From positions 32,651 to 96,650 of the forward strand of contig NZ_KB895467.1 of the NCBI RefSeq assembly GCF_000374865.1: a stretch of DNA of 64,000 nucleotides, given 5' to 3'. The DNA comes from Arthrobacter sp. 135MFCol5.1. GTDB lineage: Bacteria > Actinomycetota > Actinomycetes > Actinomycetales > Micrococcaceae. The first letter of the stretch is position 1. The number at the start of each line of letters is the position of its first letter. Made by a program: the position numbers and the translations under genes. Positions 7,780 through 15,462 of this stretch are shown one piece after another. Below the pieces are notes generated by a model. The model did no database searches. It saw only the letters and a list, made by a program, of their open reading frames with translations, and was not told the origin of the DNA.

Positions 7780-9588
7780 CTACGAACGCGGCGCGGAGTA
7801 CATTTCCTCGATGACCGTTTCGAAGTCCTTTATCACCTGGGCCCGCTTCACCTTCATGGAAGGGGTCAGGTGCCCGGAAGCCTCGGTGAAGTCCGCCGGA
7901 ACGATCCGGAAGGACTTGATGGCTTCGGCCTGCGAGACCGACGTGTTTGCCGCGGTGATCAGGTCCTGCACCGCCGCCTTCACTACCGGATTGCCCGCGG
8001 CCTGCTCGAGCGTCGTGTCCGCTGGAAGGCCGTGGCGCTGGAGCCAGCCCGGCAGTGCTTCCTGGTCCAGGGTCACCAAGGCGCCGATGAAGGGCCTGTT
8101 GTCGCCCACCACCAGGACCTGGGAGACCAGGGCGTCGGCGCGGATCTGGTCCTCCAGGAGGGCCGGGATCACGTTCTTGCCGCCGGCGGTAACGATGATC
8201 TCCTTCTTCCGCCCGGTGATCCACACGAAGCCTTCCTCGTCCAGCCGGCCGATGTCTCCGGTGTGGAACCAGCCGTCGGTGAACGCCTCGCCGGTGAGGT
8301 CCTCCCGTCGGTAGTAGCCCCGCATGACGCAGACGCCCTTGGCCAGGATCTCGCCGTCGTCGGCGATCTTGACCGCGTTGCCCGGCAGCGGCTTGCCCAC
8401 CGATCCGATCTTGATCCGTGACGGCGTGTTGACCGTGATGGGAGCGGTGGTCTCGGTGAGGCCGTATCCCTCCAGCACCTGCAGCCCGATTCCTTGGAAG
8501 AAATGACCCAGCCGCTCGCCCAGGGGGCCGCCGCCGGACACGGCGTGCGCGACGTGTCCGCCCATTGCCGCCCGCAACTTGCCGTACACCAGTTTGTCGA
8601 ACAGGGCGTGGCGCAACTTCAGGCCCAGCCCCACCCGTCCGTCCTGGCGTGCCTTGGAGAACGCAATGGCGGTGTCGGCTGCCCGGTGGAAGATGGCGCC
8701 CTTGCCGCCGTCCTCCGCTTTGGTCAGTGCGGAGTTGTAGACCTTCTCGAAGACCCTCGGTACCGCCAGGATGAAGGTGGGCTCGTAGCTCTGCAGGTCG
8801 CCCAGGAGGTTCTTGATGTCGGGGGTGTGGGCCACGGTGGTGCCGGCGGCCATCGCAAGCACGGAAATGAAGCGGGCGAACACGTGGGCCATCGGCAGGA
8901 ACATGATGGTCTTGGCGTTCTCGTGGACGATGTCGCCGATGATGGCCAGGGCGTTGTCCGAGAGCTCCACGAAGTTCCCGTGCGTCAGCTCGCAGCCCTT
9001 GGGCCGTCCCGTGGTTCCGGAGGTGTAGATGATGGTGGCGACGTCGCCAAGGTTCGCTGCGCTGCGTCGCTTTTCGAGTTCTTCATCGCTGACGTCCCGG
9101 CCGGCATCGCGGAGCGCGTCCAGTCCCTGGCCCTCAAGCTGCCAGACGTGCTGCACGGCCGTGAGCCCCTCAGCCGTAACGGCCTGGCGGATGACGTTCT
9201 CGTGGTGCGCGGATTCGCCGAAAGCGGCCACAGCGCCCGAATCCCCGAGGTTCCAGGCGACCTGGGACGGGGACGACGTTTCATAGATGGGGACCGACAC
9301 TGCACCGGCGAACCAGATGGAGAAGTCGACCAGTGCCCACTCGTAACGGGTGCGGGACATGATGCCCACGCGGTCGCCTGCAGCAACGCCGCTGGCGATC
9401 AGGCCCTTGGCCAAGGCTCTGACATCTGCCAGGAAGTCCGTGGCGGCAACGTTCTGCCACGCGCCCCCGGCATCCAGGCGCGAAAACAGTGCCGGATTGC
9501 TGGCCTTGCCTGCCTGCCGCAACACCAGGTCGGTGATGTTGGATTCGGGTGGGACAACAACCAGGGGCGGAACACTGAATTCGCGCAC
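7780..9588 (-). CDS. Long-chain acyl-CoA synthetase (AMP-binding)
   Basis: A 602-residue adenylate-forming enzyme that activates fatty acids to acyl-CoA through an acyl-AMP intermediate. The AMP-binding signature YTSGTTGRPKG is at residues 188-198. Later motifs include GYGLTE, the GWFHTGDIG hinge segment and the C-terminal KEIIVTAGGKNV loop with its lysine. The length and the segment between the N- and C-terminal domains match the FadD15/Faa type. The GTG at 9588 has an AGGAG site just upstream. It is convergent with pyc and divergent from the glucokinase gene. The substrate chain length cannot be read from sequence. Confidence 0.93.
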   Translation of the reverse strand: MREFSVPPLVVVPPESNITDLVLRQAGKASNPALFSRLDAGGAWQNVAATDFLADVRALAKGLIASGVAAGDRVGIMSRTRYEWALVDFSIWFAGAVSVPIYETSSPSQVAWNLGDSGAVAAFGESAHHENVIRQAVTAEGLTAVQHVWQLEGQGLDALRDAGRDVSDEELEKRRSAANLGDVATIIYTSGTTGRPKGCELTHGNFVELSDNALAIIGDIVHENAKTIMFLPMAHVFARFISVLAMAAGTTVAHTPDIKNLLGDLQSYEPTFILAVPRVFEKVYNSALTKAEDGGKGAIFHRAADTAIAFSKARQDGRVGLGLKLRHALFDKLVYGKLRAAMGGHVAHAVSGGGPLGERLGHFFQGIGLQVLEGYGLTETTAPITVNTPSRIKIGSVGKPLPGNAVKIADDGEILAKGVCVMRGYYRREDLTGEAFTDGWFHTGDIGRLDEEGFVWITGRKKEIIVTAGGKNVIPALLEDQIRADALVSQVLVVGDNRPFIGALVTLDQEALPGWLQRHGLPADTTLEQAAGNPVVKAAVQDLITAANTSVSQAEAIKSFRIVPADFTEASGHLTPSMKVKRAQVIKDFETVIEEMYSAPRS

Positions 9589-9745
9589 TATAGCTCCTTT
9601 GATATCTGAAGTCCCGCGCAGGGGGTTGCCTAAAGACTAATACCCCGGGCGGGACTGTGCAGTACATAAACCTACTGGCGAGTAACTTAGCCGTCAATGA
9701 GAGCCGTGTGCGCCCGCGTATGTCAAGACAATTCCGGTGCCCGCC

Positions 9746-9751
9746 TAGAAT
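9746..9751 (+). promoter_or_regulatory. -10 box of a probable leaderless promoter (glucokinase)
   Basis: TAGAAT lies 8 bases before the ATG at 9760, with no convincing ribosome site between them. This implies transcription starting at or very near the start codon. Confidence 0.5.
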
Positions 9752-9759
9752 GGTGGACT

Positions 9760-10851
9760 ATGTACGGAGCGTTGCCCGGCGATCAGGCCGGCCCCCTTGG
9801 AAGACCGGCTCCCTGGCGGCGCCGTCCCGCCATCCAGCGCGCCGGACGGTTGCACGGCGGCGGCGTCCGCGGGCACCTCCGCCTTGGCCGCAAGGGATTG
9901 GCCATCGGGATCGATATCGGGGGGACCAAGGTCGCCGCGGGCGTTGTGGACGCCGAAGGCCGGATTCTCAGCGAAGCGCGCCGGTCCACGCCTGGCACCG
10001 ACCCGCGGGCGGTGGAGCAGGTCATTGTCGAACTCGTCGAGGAACTGGGCCGGGGCCACCGCATCTGGTCGGTGGGAATCGGCGCCGCAGGGTGGATGGA
10101 CCTGGCCGGCGGAACCGTCCTCTTCAGTCCGCATCTGGCCTGGCGCAACGAGCCTCTCCGCGAGAACCTGCAACGGCTCCTTCGCCGTCCCGTGCTCCTG
10201 ACCAACGACGCCGATGCTGCGGCGTGGGCGGAATGGCGCTTCGGTGCCGGCCAAGGGGAGGACCGCCTGGTGTGCATCACCCTTGGGACTGGAATCGGCG
10301 GGGCCATGGTGATGGACGGCAGGGTGGAACGCGGCCGCTTCGGAGTTGCCGGCGAGTTTGGCCACCAGATCATCATGCCCGGCGGCCACCGGTGCGAGTG
10401 CGGCAACCGCGGATGCTGGGAACAATACGCATCGGGCAACGCCCTGGGCCGCGAGGCCCGGCTCCTCGCCCGGGCAAATTCGCCCGTAGCCCAGGACCTG
10501 CTGGCGGCCGTGGGCGGACGTCCGGAGGCAATCACGGGTGCCATCGTCACGGAACTGGCCCTGGCAGGCGACCGTGCCTCGCGCGAACTGATCGAGGAAG
10601 TGGGCGAATGGCTTGGCCTGGGACTGGCCAACCTGGCCGCAGCCCTCGATCCAGGCATGTTCGTCATCGGCGGGGGCTTGTGCTCTGCGGGTGACCTGCT
10701 GGTGCAGCCGGCCCGCAAGGCGTTCTCCCGGAACCTCACCGGCCGTGGCTTCCGGCCGGAAGCGGCCATCGAACTGGCGGCCCTGGGTCCCAATGCCGGC
10801 CTGATCGGCGCAGCCGACCTCTCCCGCGTCAGCAGCCGCGTCCGCAGCTGA
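9760..10851 (+). CDS. ROK family glucokinase
   Basis: A sugar kinase of the ROK family, most likely ATP-dependent glucokinase feeding glycolysis. The phosphate-binding motif DIGGTK is at residues 52-57 (GIDIGGTKVAAG), and the ROK zinc motif CECGNRGCWE is at residues 212-221. The ATG at 9760 gives 363 residues with an Arg/Gly-rich extension of about 45 residues before the ROK fold. A TTG at 9898 would give the usual family length. I prefer 9760 because a TAGAAT box precedes it. The window also encodes a polyphosphate glucokinase at 52.4 kb, so the cell has two glucose-phosphorylating routes. Confidence 0.88.
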   Translation: MYGALPGDQAGPLGRPAPWRRRPAIQRAGRLHGGGVRGHLRLGRKGLAIGIDIGGTKVAAGVVDAEGRILSEARRSTPGTDPRAVEQVIVELVEELGRGHRIWSVGIGAAGWMDLAGGTVLFSPHLAWRNEPLRENLQRLLRRPVLLTNDADAAAWAEWRFGAGQGEDRLVCITLGTGIGGAMVMDGRVERGRFGVAGEFGHQIIMPGGHRCECGNRGCWEQYASGNALGREARLLARANSPVAQDLLAAVGGRPEAITGAIVTELALAGDRASRELIEEVGEWLGLGLANLAAALDPGMFVIGGGLCSAGDLLVQPARKAFSRNLTGRGFRPEAAIELAALGPNAGLIGAADLSRVSSRVRS

Positions 10852-10869
10852 CCTGGCCGGGGAGCCCTG

Positions 10870-11424
10870 CTAGACCCTCGCGCCGTCGTCGTCGCCGTTG
10901 TTTTCCTGCGGCAGCTTCATGATCAGGTACACGGTCGCGAGCACGAAGACGGCAACAATGCCGACGATCGCCAGCAGGGGTGCCGACCGCCAGAACATTG
11001 CCGACAACAGCAGCGCCACCGGTCCGCCCACGGCTCCCAGCCACGCCAGCATGGTCAGCGGATCGGTGCCGGCCAGGCTGGGCGGCTCCTCGGGCACGAA
11101 CTCACCGCCGTCGTCGTCAACCTCATAGTCGCGGGGTCCCTCGGACGGGCCGGCAGGCTCCGTGCCCGTCCCGCCGGCGGCTGCCGCCTGGCGCTCCGCC
11201 GCCGGCATCCCTGCCAGCCCCAGGGGGTCGAAGTCCTGGAACGACGGCGGCTGGTGGGTTTCCGGCGCTCCGGACACCTTCCCGGACGGTGGCAGCTGGC
11301 CGCCTGCCGGGGTATCAGGGCGCGTTGCCACGGTGTCCGATTCGAGCCGTGCCACCAGGTCCAGCCAGACGGCGTCATCCTGGCTGGCCCCCGGATCCGG
11401 CTGGCCCGGGTCATGCCTGTTCAT
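10870..11424 (-). CDS. Hypothetical membrane protein, two transmembrane helices
   Basis: A 184-residue protein that I cannot assign to a family. The first about 120 residues are acidic and Pro/Gly-rich with low complexity and probably disordered. Two hydrophobic helices follow at about residues 124-143 and 147-168, and a short charged tail ends NNGDDDGA. The first 14 bases overlap the end of the upstream alpha/beta hydrolase gene, so it is the last gene of a three-gene minus-strand operon. Membrane anchoring with a cytosolic disordered tail is all that can be inferred. Confidence 0.72.
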   Translation of the reverse strand: MNRHDPGQPDPGASQDDAVWLDLVARLESDTVATRPDTPAGGQLPPSGKVSGAPETHQPPSFQDFDPLGLAGMPAAERQAAAAGGTGTEPAGPSEGPRDYEVDDDGGEFVPEEPPSLAGTDPLTMLAWLGAVGGPVALLLSAMFWRSAPLLAIVGIVAVFVLATVYLIMKLPQENNGDDDGARV

Positions 11425-12220
11425 GGCGGCCCTCCTGCCCAGCAGCGGCGGGACTGGCCGGGGGCGCGGCGTTCAGGACCCGCCGAATGAAATCCACCGA
11501 GCCCTCGAAAATCAGATCTGCGTCGTTGTCCAGGGTGGCGACGTGGTAACTGTTTTCCAGCCGGACCACGTCCAGGGGTGCGTTCGCCAGCCCGCGCCGA
11601 AGGACAGCCATGCTGGCATCGGACACCACATGGTCCACGGTTGACCGGTACACCTGGACCGGGGCGGTGATCCGGGGGAGGAGCCGGACGGTGTCCTTGA
11701 ACATCTTGTTGAGTTCGTGGGCGGCGGCCACCGGGGTGCGTGCGTAGGCGCCCTCATCCACGCCGGCTTTGAGGATGTCGTTGCCGATGGACGGGGTGCT
11801 CTTCAGGACCAGCTTCAGGATGCCCGCCAGCGGCGCGCGGGGGTCGTCGACCACCAGGCCGGGGTTCACCAGGACCACTCCCGCCACCGGTCTGGTTGCG
11901 GCAATCCTCAGCGCCAGGGCACCGCCCATGCTCAGCCCGGCAGCGAAAACCCGGTCGCACTGGGAGTCCAGCTCGAGGAACGCTTCATCGAGGGCGCTGT
12001 GCCATTGCTGCCAGCGGGTCCGCGAGAGGTCCTGCCACGTCGTGCCGTGGCCCGGAAGCAGCGGCATCCGGACGGCGAACCCGGCCTCGGCGAACGCCGT
12101 GGCCCAGGCGCGCAAACCATGCGGGCTTCCCGTGAAGCCATGGGACAGGACGATTCCGGTGCGGGGACCTCCGCCGCTGAAGGCACTGGAGAAGGGGCTG
12201 TGGTCGGGGCCGGAGGTCAT
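11411..12220 (-). CDS. Alpha/beta hydrolase (lipase/esterase type), second of a tandem pair
   Basis: A 269-residue alpha/beta hydrolase resembling carboxylesterase/monoacylglycerol lipase enzymes. An oxyanion-side motif, HGFTGSP, lies near residues 27-33 and PLLPGHGT near 53-60. The nucleophile elbow GLSMGG has its serine at residue 97. The acid is probably in VDHVVSD and the histidine in NSYHVATLD near the C-terminus. It is clearly homologous to the gene immediately upstream, which indicates tandem duplication. Its start overlaps that gene's stop by four bases. No signal peptide is visible, so it probably acts in the cytosol. The substrate is unknown. Confidence 0.88.
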   Translation of the reverse strand: MTSGPDHSPFSSAFSGGGPRTGIVLSHGFTGSPHGLRAWATAFAEAGFAVRMPLLPGHGTTWQDLSRTRWQQWHSALDEAFLELDSQCDRVFAAGLSMGGALALRIAATRPVAGVVLVNPGLVVDDPRAPLAGILKLVLKSTPSIGNDILKAGVDEGAYARTPVAAAHELNKMFKDTVRLLPRITAPVQVYRSTVDHVVSDASMAVLRRGLANAPLDVVRLENSYHVATLDNDADLIFEGSVDFIRRVLNAAPPASPAAAGQEGRHEQA

Positions 12221-13005
12221 GGGGTCTCCAAGGTACTGGTGCGGCGGGCGTGGGCGGCGACGAATGCTTCCGATTTCTCGAAGATCGCGGGCGCGTCCAC
12301 GTCCAGAGTAGCCACATGTCCGCTGCTGGCAAGCTCCACCACCTCGGCGAGGTTTCCCCGCAGCCCTTTCTCCAGGAGGGCCAGGGATGATGGCGGGACC
12401 ACGGCGTCCGTCCGCGATTTGAAGACCTGGACCGGGGCGTCCACTTTCGGCAGCCCGCGGATTGCGGCGCCAAAGAGCTTCTTGAGCTCATGCACGGCCG
12501 CCAACGGAGTCCGCGAATAGTCGCCGTCGTCCGTTGCCGCCGCCGTAGGCTGGTCCTCCTGGATGGGAATCGTGGTCCGCTGGAAGTACTTGAGGACACC
12601 GATCACGCGCACCCGGCGGTCATAGAAGCTCAGGCCCGGGTTGACGATGGTGACCCCCGCAGCGTGGTGGCGGGAGGCCGCAAGCAGGGCGATCGCACCG
12701 CCCATGGAGAGGCCGGCGGTAAACGTCATTTCCGTCCGCGCGGAAAGATCCAGGAAGGCTTCCTCGTAACTGCGGTACCAGTCCTGCCACCCTGTTCGGG
12801 CGAGCTGGCGCCAGTGGGTCCCATGTCCCGGCAACAGGGGAACGGACACCGCGTATCCCTGGTCCGCCAAGTGGGTTGCCCACGGCAGCACGCTTAGCGG
12901 GCTGCCGGTGAACCCGTGGCAGATGGCGATGCCAATCCGCGCATTGGGGCCGTGGCCTGGATAGCTGAAAGCGGCCGGACGGGGCGGGGTGCTGCTTTCA
13001 GTCAT
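12217..13005 (-). CDS. Alpha/beta hydrolase (lipase/esterase type), first of a tandem pair
   Basis: A 262-residue paralogue of the following gene with the same layout: HGFTGSP near residue 30, PLLPGHGTHW near 56, GLSMGG with the catalytic serine at 100, and SSGHVATLD carrying the probable catalytic histidine. It leads a minus-strand operon of two hydrolases and a small membrane protein. PlsC, a phospholipid acyltransferase, is divergent on the other side, so a role in acylglycerol or lipid turnover is plausible but is inference from context only. Confidence 0.88.
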   Translation of the reverse strand: MTESSTPPRPAAFSYPGHGPNARIGIAICHGFTGSPLSVLPWATHLADQGYAVSVPLLPGHGTHWRQLARTGWQDWYRSYEEAFLDLSARTEMTFTAGLSMGGAIALLAASRHHAAGVTIVNPGLSFYDRRVRVIGVLKYFQRTTIPIQEDQPTAAATDDGDYSRTPLAAVHELKKLFGAAIRGLPKVDAPVQVFKSRTDAVVPPSSLALLEKGLRGNLAEVVELASSGHVATLDVDAPAIFEKSEAFVAAHARRTSTLETP

Positions 13006-13116
13006 GACTCCATCGTGTCACTGTTCCTGCCAAATCTCACTAGAGTAGGGTTGCATTGAATCGCTGGCCAGGCCCGACGCCGGGGCTGGAAGCCGCCTTC
13101 CGGAGAGGTTCGCCAC

Positions 13117-13941
13117 GTGTTCTATTGGGTCATGAAAAGGATCTTCCTCGGTCCGGTGATCAAGATGCTTTTCCGGCCGTGGGTCAAGGGCCTGGACAAC
13201 ATCCCTGCGCAGGGGGCCGCCATTATCGCCTCCAACCACCTGTCATTCTCGGATTCCATCTTCATGCCGCTCATGGTCCGCCGCCCGGTGGTGTTCCTGG
13301 CAAAGTCGGAATACTTCACGGGAACCGGGATCAAGGGCAGGTTGACGGCGGCGTTCTTCCGCCTGACCAACCAGCTGCCCATGGACCGGTCCGGCGGTGC
13401 GGCCTCGGCGGCGTCCCTGAACGCCGGGATGGACGTGCTCACCTCCGGCGGCCTGCTGGGCATCTACCCCGAGGGCACGCGCAGCCCGGACGCCCGGTTG
13501 TACCGCGGGAAAGTGGGTGTTGCCCGGCTGGCGCTGCAGGCGGGAGTTCCCGTCATTCCGGTGGCCATGATCGGCACCGACAAAGTCCAGCCCATCGGCA
13601 AGCGGCTGCCCAACATCCGCAGGATCGGCATGATTTTCGGCGAGCCGCTGGATTTCAGCCAATACCGCGACCAGGCGGAAGACCGCACCGTGCAGCGGCT
13701 TGTCACCGACGAGATCATGACCAACCTGATGCGGCTGTCCGGCCAGGAGTACGTGGACGAGTACGCCGCCGTGGTCAAGCTGCGGCTTGCCGGCAAGCCC
13801 GTGAAACCCCAGGCGGCAGCCGAGCCACTGGCCGCGCCGGTCGCCGCCGACGGCGAGTTCGTCCAGGGCAGCGGCCCGAAGGCCCCGGCGGAAGGCACTC
13901 CGGCCCCGGAGGACGACGCCGGGACATCCGCCGCCAGGTAA
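13117..13941 (+). CDS. plsC: 1-acyl-sn-glycerol-3-phosphate acyltransferase
   Basis: A membrane-associated acyltransferase of the PlsC family that makes phosphatidate from lysophosphatidate and an acyl donor. The catalytic H-x4-D motif is NHLSFSD (His41, Asp46). The second conserved block, IYPEGTRSPD, is near residue 112 and VPVIPVAM follows. The core ends near residue 225. A Pro/Ala-rich tail of about 50 residues is probably disordered. The GTG at 13117 follows a GGAGAGG site. It is divergent from the hydrolase operon. Confidence 0.92.
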   Translation: MFYWVMKRIFLGPVIKMLFRPWVKGLDNIPAQGAAIIASNHLSFSDSIFMPLMVRRPVVFLAKSEYFTGTGIKGRLTAAFFRLTNQLPMDRSGGAASAASLNAGMDVLTSGGLLGIYPEGTRSPDARLYRGKVGVARLALQAGVPVIPVAMIGTDKVQPIGKRLPNIRRIGMIFGEPLDFSQYRDQAEDRTVQRLVTDEIMTNLMRLSGQEYVDEYAAVVKLRLAGKPVKPQAAAEPLAAPVAADGEFVQGSGPKAPAEGTPAPEDDAGTSAAR

Positions 13942-13967
13942 CAGCACTGGGCTTTCCTGTGCTGTTA
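13939..13967 (+). terminator. Hairpin at the end of plsC
   Basis: TAACAGCAC (13939-13947) pairs with GTGCTGTTA (13959-13967) across an 11-base loop and includes the plsC stop codon. It lacks a clear T-tract, so terminator activity is probable but not certain. Confidence 0.55.
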
Positions 13968-14023
13968 TGACGCCGGTGCCCGGCTGAGTGACGACGCTGT
14001 GCCCGCCGGCCCCGCCCGGACGC

Positions 14024-14029
14024 TAGTCT
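14024..14029 (+). promoter_or_regulatory. -10 box of a probable leaderless promoter (aroG)
   Basis: TAGTCT lies 6 bases before the GTG at 14036 and no ribosome site is present, the same arrangement as at dnaE and hisD. Confidence 0.5.
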
Positions 14030-14035
14030 TAGATG

Positions 14036-15427
14036 GTGACTGAGCTATCCGCAAAACCTGCCTTTTCGCTGTCCAGTACCGCCCAGAGCGGGGCGGCCAA
14101 CTATCCCGGACTCGACAACTGGCGGGACCTTCCCATCTCGCAGCAGCCCAGCTGGCAGGACCGCGGCGTCTTCGAGGCCTCGGTAAAGGAACTTTCCGTC
14201 CTTCCCCCGCTGGTTTTCGCCGGTGAAGTGGACGTGCTGCGCGAGCGGCTCGCCGCCGCGGCCCAGGGCAAGGCCTTCCTGCTGCAGGGCGGCGACTGCG
14301 CCGAAACGTTCGAGGCCGCCACGGCGGACAAGATCAGCGCCCGCGTCAAGACCATTCTGCAGATGGCGGTGGTGCTCACGTACGGGGCGGCAATGCCGGT
14401 CATCAAGATGGGCAGGATGGCGGGCCAGTTCGCCAAGCCCCGTTCCTCAAACGACGAAACCCGCGACGGCGTCACGCTTCCCGCGTACCGCGGCGACATT
14501 GTCAACGGCTACGATTTCACGCCCGAGTCCCGCGGCCATGACGCCGCCAGGATGCTCCGCGCCTACCACACCTCGGCGTCCACCCTGAACCTCATCCGGG
14601 CCTTCACCCAGGGTGGATTCGCGGACCTCCGCTCGGTACACCAGTGGAACAAGGGGTTCACCGAAAACCCGGCCCACGCGCGCTACGAGTCACTGGCCCG
14701 GGACATCGACCGCGCCATCAAATTCATGGACTCCTGCGGCGCCGACTTCGAAGCCCTCAAGCGGGTGGAGTTCTTCGCCAGCCACGAGGCATTGCTGCTT
14801 GATTACGAGCGCGCCCTGACGCGCATCGACTCCCGCACCGGTTTCCCCTACGACACCTCGGCCCACTTCTTGTGGATCGGGGAGCGCACCCGGGAACTGG
14901 ACCACGCACACGTCGACTTCCTCTCGCGGGTGCGCAACCCCATCGGGGTCAAGCTCGGCCCGTCCACCACCGGTGATGACGCCCTGCGCCTGATCGACAA
15001 GCTGGACCCTGACCGCGAGCCCGGCCGCCTGACCTTCATCACCCGCATGGGTGCCGGCAACATCCGCGAGAAGCTGCCTGCCGTCGTCGAGAAGGTCACA
15101 GCGTCCGGTGCCCAGGTGCTGTGGGTCACCGACCCCATGCACGGCAACACCGTCACGTCGCCCAACGGCTACAAGACGCGCAATTTCGACGACGTCATCG
15201 ACGAAGTGCGCGGCTTCTTCGAAGTGCACCACGGGTTGGGCACGGTACCGGGCGGCCTGCACGTGGAGATGACCGGCGACGATGTGGCCGAGTGCCTGGG
15301 CGGCGCGGACCCGATCGACCAGGATGCCTTCCTGGACCGCTATGAATCCGTGTGCGATCCCCGCCTGAACCATATGCAGTCGCTGGAAATGGCGTTCCTC
15401 GTCGCCGGGGCCCTCGCCAAGAACTAG
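14036..15427 (+). CDS. aroG: Class II 3-deoxy-7-phosphoheptulonate (DAHP) synthase
   Basis: First enzyme of the shikimate pathway. It condenses phosphoenolpyruvate and erythrose-4-phosphate. At 463 residues it is the plant/actinobacterial class II form, with LLQGGDCAETF near residue 80, RMAGQFAKPRS near 123, and the C-terminal segments DPMHGNT and GGLHVEMTGDDV that hold metal and PEP ligands. ATG at 14033 and GTG at 14036 are both possible. GTG is preferred because it sits 6 bases from a TAGTCT box. The neighbouring PASTA kinase is convergent, the arrangement seen around aroG and pknL in mycobacteria. Confidence 0.96.
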   Translation: MTELSAKPAFSLSSTAQSGAANYPGLDNWRDLPISQQPSWQDRGVFEASVKELSVLPPLVFAGEVDVLRERLAAAAQGKAFLLQGGDCAETFEAATADKISARVKTILQMAVVLTYGAAMPVIKMGRMAGQFAKPRSSNDETRDGVTLPAYRGDIVNGYDFTPESRGHDAARMLRAYHTSASTLNLIRAFTQGGFADLRSVHQWNKGFTENPAHARYESLARDIDRAIKFMDSCGADFEALKRVEFFASHEALLLDYERALTRIDSRTGFPYDTSAHFLWIGERTRELDHAHVDFLSRVRNPIGVKLGPSTTGDDALRLIDKLDPDREPGRLTFITRMGAGNIREKLPAVVEKVTASGAQVLWVTDPMHGNTVTSPNGYKTRNFDDVIDEVRGFFEVHHGLGTVPGGLHVEMTGDDVAECLGGADPIDQDAFLDRYESVCDPRLNHMQSLEMAFLVAGALAKN

Positions 15428-15431
15428 GCCA

Positions 15432-15460
15432 GGTTGGGGCCGGCACTGCCGGCCCCAACC
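15432..15460. terminator. Bidirectional terminator between aroG and the PASTA kinase gene
   Basis: Perfect 13-bp stem: GGTTGGGGCCGGC (15432-15444) and GCCGGCCCCAACC (15448-15460) around ACT. It starts four bases after the aroG stop. Confidence 0.88.
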
Positions 15461-15462
15461 TC

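Noticed and set aside
5525..8224. A long open frame antisense to pyc and reading over its terminator
   Set aside because: Composition artefact; it crosses a perfect terminator hairpin and encodes a low-complexity Gly/Arg/His-rich translation.
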